A stretch of 64,000 nucleotides of DNA from NCBI RefSeq assembly GCF_030580855.1, contig NZ_JAUQOP010000013.1:60744-124743 (forward strand), given 5' to 3'. The notes below the pieces were generated by a model that searched no databases, was not told where the DNA came from, and worked only from the letters and a program-made list of their open reading frames with translations. The translations under genes and the position numbers were made by a program. Source of the DNA: Pseudomonas citrullilanati (GTDB lineage Bacteria > Pseudomonadota > Gammaproteobacteria > Pseudomonadales > Pseudomonadaceae). This document shows positions 17,950 through 25,989 of the stretch, in pieces. Position 1 is the stretch's first letter. Each line of letters begins with the position of its first letter.

Positions 17950-18267
17950 ACAGATGTCCTACTCGTGGTGGGGATGAAATCAATCGGGCACACGCCGACG
18001 CCACCAGGGCGAAGGCCGCAGTTACAGGTACGAATTGGGCAGAAGGAGAAAGGCGGAGCGGGGCGAAGATGTGAGTCGCCGGGCGCTGTGAAAGACGGAC
18101 CGAACAGCCAGCCCACCCATGCACGTGGCTTGGCGTCGCAGGATGGCCAGGTTGCACAGGATTGCCCGCCGCGAGGTTCGCAGGAGAATCACACTGTGCG
18201 CCCAGCGCTTGACAGGCTCGGCTTATTGTTTTCATGAGCCGAGTATCGAACTGCGAACAGACGCGAT

Positions 18268-18307
18268 CAATTTCGCATAAAGGGGATATCTGACGCAGAC
18301 TGACGCA
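18268..18307 (-). promoter_or_regulatory. Composite TGCGTCA operator C, towards the ABC operon
   Basis: On the minus strand: TGCGTCA (18301-18307), 3 bp, TGCGTCA (18291-18297), 12 bp, ATGCGAAATTG (18268-18278). Same layout as operators A, B and D, oriented towards the binding-protein gene. Confidence 0.7.
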
Positions 18308-18355
18308 TGTGCTGGCGTTAATCACGGCGGGTCGTACGTGCCATCAGTCGGGATT

Positions 18356-18395
18356 TGCGTCAGCTCGCGTCATATGCCGAAGGCTTGCGAAATTG
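18356..18395 (+). promoter_or_regulatory. Composite TGCGTCA operator D, towards the Gfo/Idh/MocA operon
   Basis: TGCGTCA (18356-18362), 3 bp, CGCGTCA (18366-18372; one mismatch), 12 bp, TTGCGAAATTG (18385-18395). It ends 59 bp before the dehydrogenase start codon, the shortest such distance of the four. Confidence 0.68.
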
Positions 18396-18454
18396 AGCGT
18401 TGCCAAGTGCAACCTGATACTCGTGGCACAAGAGTGTCAGTCCGAGACGGTGAG

Positions 18455-19618
18455 ATGCCCAATTTAACAAGCGATATCCCGAGCCCCGTAAAATTGAAGG
18501 TCGGCATGATCGGCGGCGGCGAGGGCGCCTATTTCGGCTCGCTGCACCGGGCGGCGATGCGCCTGTGCAATCGCTATGAACTGGTTGCAGGAGTGTTTTC
18601 TTCGCACGCCGAGAAGTCCCTTGCGGCCGGCCACGCGCTGGGCGTGACCACCCCGCGGATCTACGCCAGCGCCCAGCAGATGGCCAGCGCTGAGGCCGGT
18701 CGAGCCGACCCCATCGACGCCGTCATTATCGTCACTCCCAACCACCTGCATTTTGAAGCCTGCCAGGCATTCCTACACGCCGGCATTGCGGTCATTTGCG
18801 ACAAGCCCCTGGTGAACGAGATCGACCAGGCGAATGAACTCAAACGCCTGGCCGCCGAGCGCAATACATTTTTCGCGCTGACTTATACCTATCAAGGTTA
18901 TCCAATGGTGCGCGAGGCCCGCCGCAGAATCCAGGATGGCGCCATCGGCGAGGTCAGGTTCATCCAGGTCCAGTACCTGCTGGAGTGGCTTGCGCCGGGC
19001 GTTCAATCGCTCAACGCCAGCCTGGCCTGGCGCGGTGAGCGCGCAAAGGCGGGTATCAGCAGCGTCGTTGGCGATATCGGTACCCATGCGTTCAACCTGA
19101 TGGAATTTCTTACCGGCCAACGCGCACAGGCGCTGAGTGCGACCCTGAGCAACAAGGTGCCGGGCTGGAAAATGGATGACAACTGCGTGGCCCAATTCGA
19201 ATTCAGTCAGGCAATCGAAGGCCTGATGTGGGTGAGTTTCGCAGCGCCCGGGCACCGCAATGGCCTGGCGTTCAAGGTGATTGGCAGCCGCGCCAGCCTT
19301 GAGTGGTCCCAGGAGTCGCCCGAATTGTTGCACCTCAAGCCCGTGGACAGCGCAGAACTGATCCTGCGTCGCGGGCAAGCGGACAATCTCGAATCCCAGG
19401 CCTTCTCGAGCTTGCCCGCCGGTTGCAGTGAGGGATACCTGGAAGCCCTGGCCATCCTTTATCAGGATTTTGCCGTTGCTATCGCTGCTGGCGAACAGCG
19501 GTCGGGCGTGTTGCGGATACCGGTGCCGGACCTGGAGCAGGGGTGCCGAGGAGTCGAACTGGCTCACCTGTGCTTTGAATCGAGCACGAACAGAAAGTGG
19601 GTCAGGTTTGCTCGCTGA
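18455..19618 (+). CDS. Gfo/Idh/MocA family NAD(P)-dependent oxidoreductase
   Basis: 387-aa sugar or cyclitol dehydrogenase. N-terminal Rossmann motif VGMIGGGEGAYFGSLH, the segment VIIVTPNHLHFEAC, and CDKPLVNEIDQA, where DKP takes the place of the family's usual EKP (the Lys contacts cofactor and substrate). The C-terminal alpha/beta domain has VGDIGTHAFNLMEF. ATG 18455 is chosen because translation further upstream would cross operator D. It is the first gene of a four-gene operon with the isomerase, GMC and DUF1349 genes, where oxidation or reduction of a ring carbon fits. Confidence 0.9.
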   Translation: MPNLTSDIPSPVKLKVGMIGGGEGAYFGSLHRAAMRLCNRYELVAGVFSSHAEKSLAAGHALGVTTPRIYASAQQMASAEAGRADPIDAVIIVTPNHLHFEACQAFLHAGIAVICDKPLVNEIDQANELKRLAAERNTFFALTYTYQGYPMVREARRRIQDGAIGEVRFIQVQYLLEWLAPGVQSLNASLAWRGERAKAGISSVVGDIGTHAFNLMEFLTGQRAQALSATLSNKVPGWKMDDNCVAQFEFSQAIEGLMWVSFAAPGHRNGLAFKVIGSRASLEWSQESPELLHLKPVDSAELILRRGQADNLESQAFSSLPAGCSEGYLEALAILYQDFAVAIAAGEQRSGVLRIPVPDLEQGCRGVELAHLCFESSTNRKWVRFAR

Positions 19619-19664
19619 ATCGAGCTCAATAAAAACAAACGCGAGTTAACCGGGAGAGTTGTAA

Positions 19665-20543
19665 ATGGCCGTGAATGAATTTGCCCTGCACTGCACCGTG
19701 GCGCGCCATGGCACGGTGGCGCTGGATGTGAACATTGCGAAATCCGTCGGGTTTTCGGCGCTGGAGCTGTCGGCAACGAAGCTGCACAAGTACTTCGACG
19801 CCGGTTACTCGCGCGAGGATCTCAAGGGGCTGCTGGGCGGCTTGTCAGTGCCGGGCCTGGGTTATCTGCGCGATATCGAGCGTACCGGCGCGCTGCACGC
19901 GCAACTGATGGAGGAGGCGCAGCAGTTGTTTTCCATGGCCGTTGCCGCAGGCGCCAAAGGGGTGCAGGTGCTGACCGGACCGATCGATGTCCAGGCGGTC
20001 ATCGATCATCACGATCGCCGCCCGTCCAGCAAGTATGCAGGTTTGCTGGGGCTGGAGCTTGAAGAGCAGAAGCGCATAACCGCCCGCAATCTGCGCGCTT
20101 TGGCCGATCTTGCCGCCCAGTTCAATCTGACCCTTTACCTGGAGGCCCTGGCCTGGACCCCCCTCACAGGGGTCACGAACCAGATCCAGTTGATTGACCG
20201 GGTCGACAGGCCCAACGTCAAGATGGTGATCGACTTCTGGCATTGCTACGCCTCGGGCGATACGCCGGACACCGTCGCCAGGATGGATAAGCACTACCTC
20301 TATGGCGTGCATGTGTGCGACTCGCTGACGTTCGATGGCGGTATTCCCAATGAAGACATCCTTCGCGACGTGCCAACCGGTGAAGGGGTTCTGGATCTCA
20401 AAGCGTGGATCCAGGCAGTCAAGGCGACCGGTTACCAGGGGTGGTGGAGCTGCGAACTGTTCTGTCTGAAACAACATCAGGCCGACAGCTTCGAGGTCGC
20501 TCGCAATCACTTCAAGCTGCTCAATGAGCTCGTCAACGGTTAA
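19665..20543 (+). CDS. Sugar phosphate isomerase/epimerase family protein (xylose isomerase-like TIM barrel)
   Basis: 292-aa TIM-barrel protein of the AP-endonuclease-2/xylose-isomerase-like superfamily. Probable metal ligands: the Glu of LYLEALAW, the Asp and His of VIDFWHCY, the His of YGVHVCD and the Glu of WWSCELF. Members isomerise, epimerise, dehydrate or cleave keto-sugars and cyclitols. It follows the Gfo/Idh/MocA gene by 46 bp with GGGAGAG before the ATG. An enzyme of this fold beside a GMC oxidase and a Gfo dehydrogenase suggests that a hydroxyl is oxidised first and the resulting ketone rearranged next. Confidence 0.88.
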   Translation: MAVNEFALHCTVARHGTVALDVNIAKSVGFSALELSATKLHKYFDAGYSREDLKGLLGGLSVPGLGYLRDIERTGALHAQLMEEAQQLFSMAVAAGAKGVQVLTGPIDVQAVIDHHDRRPSSKYAGLLGLELEEQKRITARNLRALADLAAQFNLTLYLEALAWTPLTGVTNQIQLIDRVDRPNVKMVIDFWHCYASGDTPDTVARMDKHYLYGVHVCDSLTFDGGIPNEDILRDVPTGEGVLDLKAWIQAVKATGYQGWWSCELFCLKQHQADSFEVARNHFKLLNELVNG

Positions 20544-20561
20544 TCGGTACTGGAGTTGGAC

Positions 20562-22148
20562 ATGGTTGATTACATAGTGGTGGGTGGCGGTTCAACGGGC
20601 TGCACGGTCGCCGGTCGATTGAGCGAAGACAGCTCGACGCAGGTGGTGTTGTTCGAAGAAGGGCCGCGAGACCTCAATCCCTACATCCATATCCCGGGCG
20701 CCTACTACAAGACCGCCCAGGGCGACTTGCTCAAGCGTTATCAATGGGAGCCCACCCGATCGCAGTCGCGCACTGAGCTACCGACCATGGTCCAGGCCAA
20801 GGTGCTTGGCGGGGGCAGCTCGGTCAATGCAATGATCTACATTCGCGGGGTACCCGAAGATTACGATGGTTGGGCCGAGAAGGGCGCTGTTGGCTGGTCT
20901 TACCAGGATGTGCTGCCGTTCTTCAAGAAGGCAGAAAACAATGACACCTTCAGTAACGAGGTGCATGGCACCGGTGGCCCGTTGGGCGTGTCCTACCCGC
21001 CTTATATCCACCCGTTGTCGCGGGTCTGGCTGCAAGCCTGCCAGGCGTACGGCCTGCCTTACAACCCGGACTTCAACAGCGGCAAGCCTGAAGGGTGTGG
21101 CTTCTATCAGATCACCTCGATCAATGGCGTGCGCAGCAGTGCGGCAGCGGCCTACCTGCGCCCCGCCCGTGGTCGCAAGAACCTGTCGGTCAGGACGGGT
21201 TGCAAGGTCGAAAAGATCATTTTCGAAGGCAATGTGGCCAAGGGCGTCGTCTACTCCGAAAAGGGCGTGCGCAAGGAATTGTACGCGAACAGGGAGATCA
21301 TCATTTCGGCGGGCGCCATTGCTACGCCGCAACTGTTAATGGTGTCGGGCGTCGGCCCTGCCGGGCACCTCGAGCGGCAGGGCGTAAGTGTTGTCAAGGA
21401 TCTACCCGGTGTCGGCCAGAACCTGCAGGACCATATCGAGATATCGATGGTCTACGAGCTGACTGGCCCACACAGCTATGACAAGTACAAAAAGCCTTTG
21501 TGGAAAGCGGCGGCGGGCTTGCAGTATGGTCTGTTCCGTAACGGTCCAGCGGCCTCCAACCTGATCGAGGCTGGCGCATTCTGGTGGGGACAAAAAGAAG
21601 AAGCGACGCCGGATATCCAGTACTTCATGGTGGTCGGTGCGGGGATCGAAGAAGGTGTCGATTCAGTACCGGGCGGCAATGGATGCACGATCAACTTCGG
21701 CCAGATCCGACCCAGGTCCCGTGGTTTTGTCGAACTCAACGGTCGCTCGATGGACCAGCCACCGAGAATCGTCCCCAACTATTTCGCCGATCCTTACGAT
21801 CTGGAGGCACTGGTGGAAGGATTCTGCATTGCCGACCAGATCATGGAGCAGTCGGTGTTCAAACCCTATATTGCGCGCCGTCATGTGCCGTCACCGCAGG
21901 TGAAAAGCCGTGGGGAAATCGCGCGGTTCTGCGAAGAGATAGCACACGCCGCGCTCCATCCTTCGGGAACCTGCCGGATGGGGACTGATGAGATGGCGGT
22001 GGTTTCGCCTGAACTGCGTGTGCACGGTATCGAACGGCTACGCGTTGCCGACGCTTCCATCATGCCAACCCTGGTCTCGGGCAATCCGAATTCGGTGTGC
22101 ATCATGATTGGCGAAAAATTGGCAGACATGATCCGGCGCAATTCTTAG
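20562..22148 (+). CDS. GMC family oxidoreductase, choline dehydrogenase-like
   Basis: 528-aa FAD flavoenzyme with YIVVGGGSTGCTVAGRLSED at the N-terminus and AHAALHPSGTCRMG (catalytic His) plus NPNSVCIMIGEKLAD at the C-terminus. ATG 20562 is preceded by TGGAG at about 7 bp spacing. A TTG two codons earlier overlaps that site and is less likely. It is 18 bp after the isomerase gene. It is a clear paralogue of the GMC enzyme at 12191-13780, the last gene of the divergent ABC operon, and both units carry the same operator. Confidence 0.9.
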   Translation: MVDYIVVGGGSTGCTVAGRLSEDSSTQVVLFEEGPRDLNPYIHIPGAYYKTAQGDLLKRYQWEPTRSQSRTELPTMVQAKVLGGGSSVNAMIYIRGVPEDYDGWAEKGAVGWSYQDVLPFFKKAENNDTFSNEVHGTGGPLGVSYPPYIHPLSRVWLQACQAYGLPYNPDFNSGKPEGCGFYQITSINGVRSSAAAAYLRPARGRKNLSVRTGCKVEKIIFEGNVAKGVVYSEKGVRKELYANREIIISAGAIATPQLLMVSGVGPAGHLERQGVSVVKDLPGVGQNLQDHIEISMVYELTGPHSYDKYKKPLWKAAAGLQYGLFRNGPAASNLIEAGAFWWGQKEEATPDIQYFMVVGAGIEEGVDSVPGGNGCTINFGQIRPRSRGFVELNGRSMDQPPRIVPNYFADPYDLEALVEGFCIADQIMEQSVFKPYIARRHVPSPQVKSRGEIARFCEEIAHAALHPSGTCRMGTDEMAVVSPELRVHGIERLRVADASIMPTLVSGNPNSVCIMIGEKLADMIRRNS

Positions 22149-22287
22149 CAGTCGCCTGCTCTTGCGTGTAGGCGATGGGGCAGAGAGTCGCTCCATTACC
22201 TGCATTCTTCCTGATAGCAGGATCGATATTTTCAAGTTACCTGGTTGCCCAATTCAAAGTGTGAAAATCGAGACGAGGTGTGATGCT

Positions 22288-22878
22288 ATGCGTTTGGAAC
22301 GGTTGACAGTTCAAGGCGAGGCCAACGGTATGGCGCAGTTGAACACCGACGGCGTTCTCTTGAGGGCGGGGGCGCAGACCGATTGGTTTTTTCATCCGGC
22401 GGGATCATTCCGGCGTGACAACGTCATTGCCGCTTCAATGGCGATTGAGGACGCGGTTTTTACTCTGTCTGCCAAAGTTTCTGTGAGATTTTCATCTGCC
22501 TTTGACGCCGGCGCCCTGTTTGTCCAGGTCGACGACGATAACTGGGCCAAGCTGGCGTTCGAGCTATCGGGGGCTGGTTTACCTACCGTTGTCAGCGTCA
22601 TTACCCGAGGGGTCTCGGATGACGCAGATGGTCCTTCGATCGAAGGTGAGTCGGTTTGGTTGAGGGTGCACTGTGACGGCCAGACGTTGGCCTTCCACTT
22701 CTCCGTGGATGGCCTCTATTGGCGATTCTTGCGCTGGTTTACCCTTCCGGGGATTGCTCGGAGGCCTCTGCGGATAGGGTTCGCGGCTCAGGCGCCGACG
22801 GGTGAAGGATGTGTTGCGCGGTTTACCGATATGGGTTGGAGCCTGCAGCAGATTGTGGATTTGCGGGATGGTAGCTAG
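22288..22878 (+). CDS. DUF1349 domain-containing protein
   Basis: 196-aa protein with a concanavalin-like beta-sandwich pattern typical of DUF1349: TDWFFHPAGSFRRDN, then FDAGALFVQVDDDNWAKLAFE, VVSVITRGVSDD, VWLRVHCDGQ and FHFSVDGLYWRFLRWF. No catalytic function is established for the family, though its fold suggests glycan or sugar binding. It has no signal peptide, so it is probably cytoplasmic. The start at ATG 22288 has GAGG about 9 bp upstream. It lies 139 bp after the GMC gene as the probable last gene of the rightward operon. Confidence 0.8.
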   Translation: MRLERLTVQGEANGMAQLNTDGVLLRAGAQTDWFFHPAGSFRRDNVIAASMAIEDAVFTLSAKVSVRFSSAFDAGALFVQVDDDNWAKLAFELSGAGLPTVVSVITRGVSDDADGPSIEGESVWLRVHCDGQTLAFHFSVDGLYWRFLRWFTLPGIARRPLRIGFAAQAPTGEGCVARFTDMGWSLQQIVDLRDGS

Positions 22879-22887
22879 CGACCGGTG

Positions 22888-22946
22888 AGGCGGGCGAGGG
22901 TATACCGGACTTGATACAACGCGACGTTTACCCTCGCTGTCCGCCT
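22888..22946. repeat. Imperfect inverted repeat downstream of the DUF1349 gene
   Basis: Left arm AGGCGGGCGAGGGTA (22888-22902). The right arm (22929-22946) is its reverse complement with three extra bases. It has no T-run. It could be a weak terminator or mRNA-stabilising hairpin at the end of the operon. Confidence 0.45.
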
Positions 22947-23053
22947 GAAGAACGATGTGGTTGGAAGTCGCAAACCCCTTATGCGAAAAACATGCGCCAA
23001 ACACGATTTATGGACTTGGCTGCGCTGGCCTAACACACGCAATTGCTAAGCGT

Positions 23054-23265
23054 TCAGCGCGTGGCGGCGGGCTTTTTCAGCAGAATGAAGCCTGAAATCA
23101 GGATAAGGGCCAGACCAGCCGCATCCGACCATCGAGCTCTTCGTCGAACAGCAACGCCCCCCAGGCAATCGCGAAGATCAGGTAGGTGTAATCGAATGCG
23201 CCGACGATCGGTCTCGCCGATTTGATAAGCACGGGCGATGCCGATGCTGATGAACAGCCTGCCCG
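23054..23265 (-). pseudogene. Remnant of an EamA/DMT-family transporter (C-terminal part, frameshifted)
   Basis: On the minus strand three overlapping frames together give a typical EamA C-terminus: LFISIGIARAYQIG, then IVGAFDYTYLIFAIAWGALL, then DAAGLALILISGFILLKK ending at a stop at 23054-23056. At least two frameshifts separate the pieces and the first two-thirds of the gene is missing, so this is a decayed fragment. Its 5' end abuts the stop of the LysR gene, suggesting a deletion joined the two. It has no function as a protein. Confidence 0.7.
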
Positions 23266-23272
23266 ACGAAAC

Positions 23273-24187
23273 CTAAAGGCTCTCAGGATCCCCAAAAAAC
23301 ATCTGAATCCGCGACCGCAACCAACGCTCCCCCGGGTCATTGTCCTGCGAACCGCGCCAGGCCATGTGCAGTTCGAAGCTGCGCACCGGGATGGGCGGGT
23401 CTTCGGCGCGCACGCCGCCGGCGGCGGTCAGGGCGTCGGCGGTGTAGTCGGGCACGGTGGCGATGATGTCGGTGCCTGTCAGCAAGGTGCTCAGGCCGTT
23501 GAATTGCGGCACGGCCAGCACCACGTGGCGCTTGCGATCGAGTTTTTCCAGTTCCTCGTCGATGAAGCCGCTCAGGTCCCCGGCGAAGGACACCAGGGCA
23601 TGGGGGCGGGCGCAGAATTCATCCAGGGTCAGGCGCCCTGGCGCGGTATCGGCCCGCAGGACCTTGGGCATGCTGCGCCGCAGGACCTTGCGCTTGGCGT
23701 TGGCCGGCAGGTCGTCGGTGTAGCTGACGCCGATGGAGATTTCACCCGAGGCCAGCAGCCCGGGCATGAGGATGTAGTTGACCCGGCGCACCACCAGCAC
23801 GATGCCGGGTGCTTCGGCCCGCAGGCGCTTGAGCAGCATCGGCAGCAGGGCGAACTCGGCGTCGTCCGACAGGCCGATGCGAAACACCGAGGTGCTGGTG
23901 GCCGGGTCGAATTCCGCGGCGCGGCTGACCGCCGTGGAAATCGAGTCCAGGGCCGGGGAGAGCAGGGCGAAGATCTCCACCGCCCGGGCCGTTGGCTCCA
24001 TGCTGCGGCCGGTGCGCACGAACAGCGGGTCATCGAACAGGCTGCGCAGGCGCGACAGCGCTGCGCTGATGGCCGGTTGACCGAGGAACAATTTCTCGGC
24101 CGCACGGGTCACACTGCGTTCATGCATCAGTGTTTCGAACACGATCAACAGGTTCAAGTCGACACGCCGCAGGTCATTACGATTCAT
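23273..24187 (-). CDS. LysR family transcriptional regulator
   Basis: 304-aa regulator. The N-terminal LysR winged HTH is LNLLIVFETLMHERSVTRAA followed by GQPAISAALSRLRSLFDDPLF (NodD/LinR-like). The C-terminal part is a periplasmic-binding-protein-like effector domain. ATG 24187 gives the usual MNRNDLRRVDLNLL opening. It is divergent from the MDR oxidoreductase at 24445 across 257 bp, the classic arrangement of a LysR regulator with its target. Confidence 0.9.
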   Translation of the reverse strand: MNRNDLRRVDLNLLIVFETLMHERSVTRAAEKLFLGQPAISAALSRLRSLFDDPLFVRTGRSMEPTARAVEIFALLSPALDSISTAVSRAAEFDPATSTSVFRIGLSDDAEFALLPMLLKRLRAEAPGIVLVVRRVNYILMPGLLASGEISIGVSYTDDLPANAKRKVLRRSMPKVLRADTAPGRLTLDEFCARPHALVSFAGDLSGFIDEELEKLDRKRHVVLAVPQFNGLSTLLTGTDIIATVPDYTADALTAAGGVRAEDPPIPVRSFELHMAWRGSQDNDPGERWLRSRIQMFFGDPESL

Positions 24188-24444
24188 CTGGGGTCCTGGC
24201 TGTTCGGTAAGCTTGACGTGGGCGGCCATATGGGAACAATGGCCGGCATGAATCTTACGGGGAAAGGCTGGTACTCTGCACTGGCTAATTCGGGTTTCCC
24301 AGGGATCAGGCCGACACGAACGGTTTCATTTTCTTGGTGCGGAATCAATGACAGGCATGTCGACTATTAATAGCCACTGATGGTCTTGGGTACAAAGCCC
24401 GGATAGAGTTCATGGCATTAGAGGTTACTTTGACGAGGTTTGCG

Positions 24445-25470
24445 ATGTCCCGCACGATCCGTTTTCACAAGTTTGGTGGTGCCGAGGTGCTCAAATGCGA
24501 AGAGCATGCGGCGGCTCTTCCTGCGCCAGGAGAAGTGCAGGTCCGTGTCGAAGCGATCGGCATCAGTTGGTACGACACCCTGTGGCGCCAGAACCTGGCG
24601 TCATCCCAGGCGCGCCTGCCTTCCGGGCTGGGCCATGAGATGGCCGGCGTGGTCACGGCCGTTGGCGATGGTGTCGACGACCTGGTCGTGGGCGACAAGG
24701 TCGCCAGCTTCCCTGCCGAGAGCCCCAACGACTATCCGGTGTACGGCGAGGTCATCGTTCTGCCACGCACCGCGCTGACCCGTTACCCTGACGTGCTCAG
24801 CCCGATCGAGGCGGCGGTGCACTACACGCCGTTGCTGATCGCCTACTTCGCCTATGCCGACCTGGCGCGGGTCAAGCCGGGGCAGTTCGCCCTGGTCACC
24901 GATGCCAGCCATTGCGCCGGTCCTTCCTTCGTGCAACTGGGCAAGGCCCTGGGCGTGCGGGTGATCGCGGCCACCAAGACGGCCGACGAACGTGAATACC
25001 TGTTGTCCCTGGGGGCCGAGAAGGTCATCGTCACCGAGGAACAGGACTTGCTGATGCAGATCAACAAGCTGACCGACAACCGTGGCGTCGACGTCGTGTT
25101 CGACGGCTTGGGCGGGCCGCAGATGTCGTTGCTCGGCGATGTGCTGGCACCGCGCGGCAGCCTGGTGCTGTACGGCCTGCAGGGGGGCAACCAGACGCCA
25201 TTCCCGGCCTGCGCGGCATTCCAGAAGAACATCCAGTTCTTCGTGCACTGCATCGGCAACTTTACCGGCAAGCCGGAACTGGGCATCGTCCAGGACCAGG
25301 TGGCGTTGCAGCGGGCGCTGCGCGACATCAACCAGCTGACCGCCGATCGTGTGCTGCTGCCCCTCAAGACCCGGATCTTTCCCTTCGCCGAGTTCGTCGA
25401 AGCCCATCGCTACATGGACGAATGTCCTTGCCGCGAACGTGTTGCCCTCCAGGTCGTCGATCCTGCCTGA
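24445..25470 (+). CDS. MDR superfamily oxidoreductase (zinc-type alcohol dehydrogenase/quinone reductase-like)
   Basis: 341-aa NAD(P)H-dependent oxidoreductase of the medium-chain family. It has a GroES-like N-terminal domain (LGHEMAGVVTAVGDGVDDLVVGD) and a Rossmann domain with GVRVIAATKTADEREYLLSLGA and GVDVVFDGLGG. The structural-zinc cysteine cluster is absent, so it resembles the quinone-reductase branch rather than classical zinc alcohol dehydrogenases. ATG 24445 follows GAGG at 7 bp. Probably controlled by the divergent LysR gene. Substrate unknown. Confidence 0.87.
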   Translation: MSRTIRFHKFGGAEVLKCEEHAAALPAPGEVQVRVEAIGISWYDTLWRQNLASSQARLPSGLGHEMAGVVTAVGDGVDDLVVGDKVASFPAESPNDYPVYGEVIVLPRTALTRYPDVLSPIEAAVHYTPLLIAYFAYADLARVKPGQFALVTDASHCAGPSFVQLGKALGVRVIAATKTADEREYLLSLGAEKVIVTEEQDLLMQINKLTDNRGVDVVFDGLGGPQMSLLGDVLAPRGSLVLYGLQGGNQTPFPACAAFQKNIQFFVHCIGNFTGKPELGIVQDQVALQRALRDINQLTADRVLLPLKTRIFPFAEFVEAHRYMDECPCRERVALQVVDPA

Positions 25471-25480
25471 TCTGCCCCTT

Positions 25481-25511
25481 GCGCAAGAGTCATAGCCCCG
25501 GACTCTTGCGC
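25481..25511. terminator. Hairpin downstream of the MDR oxidoreductase
   Basis: A perfect 11-bp inverted repeat, GCGCAAGAGTC / GACTCTTGCGC, with a 9-base loop, 10 bp after the stop codon. There is no T-run, so it may act as a mRNA 3'-end stabiliser or a Rho-assisted stop. Confidence 0.55.
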
Positions 25512-25722
25512 TGCCTGCGGCCTGAGCGCCCGGCGTTCCTTCTGCGATCCACCCACCTCCATGACCTGGCACGTGCCTGCCGACTGGCCTGACTGGGTCC
25601 GCCTCTTCTCGAATCTGTTTGCCCGCCCGCATCTGAACTGGTTTTTGCTCTTAATCTGTATCTTCCAATCATTGTTTAAGTCCTGATAATTGAACGCTTG
25701 TTTTTATCTCAAGGAAGAAGTC

Positions 25723-25989
25723 GTGGCGCGGTATAACTTTTTCGAAGGCCCTTGCCCTCCAACTTATAGTCAAGGTGCATTGAGCGTTACTTGGCGTAAG
25801 CCTATCTATCGACTGTCAGGAAAGCCGGTTGTGGCAGAACGCCGATCAATGTTCGGCAGGTTCTTTATTTCTTGTACTCATTGTCTGTGGGACGTTGTCG
25901 GAAATCTCCTAGGACGTGCTGGCGGAACAGCCAGGTCCAGCAATCATGCGGCTCCCGGGGCGGTGTCGAAGGAGGCAAGTCGATCCTGA
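25723..25989 (+). CDS. Possible small hypothetical protein (88 aa)
   Basis: GTG 25723 is preceded by a good ribosome-binding site (AAGGA, 7 bp spacing). The frame gives an 88-residue protein beginning MARYNFFEGPCPPTYSQG, with a short WRKPIYRL segment, a moderately hydrophobic middle and a polar end. I do not recognise it and its base composition is unlike neighbouring genes. It could be a real strain-specific gene or chance. Confidence 0.3.
   Translation: MARYNFFEGPCPPTYSQGALSVTWRKPIYRLSGKPVVAERRSMFGRFFISCTHCLWDVVGNLLGRAGGTARSSNHAAPGAVSKEASRS

Larger units (their letters stand above)
17950..18454. other. Divergent promoter region between the ABC operon and the dehydrogenase operon
   Basis: 505 bp with no convincing gene. 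It contains two back-to-back copies of the composite TGCGTCA element (18268-18307 towards the ABC operon, 18356-18395 towards the Gfo/Idh/MocA gene). The 318 bp between operator C and the binding-protein start show nothing else I can name. Confidence 0.65.

Noticed and set aside
18455..22878. C-glycoside deglycosidase operon (TIM barrel plus small beta-sandwich plus GMC oxidase)
   Set aside because: The small beta-sandwich subunit of those enzymes is DUF6379. The gene here is DUF1349 and longer, so the match is only an analogy.
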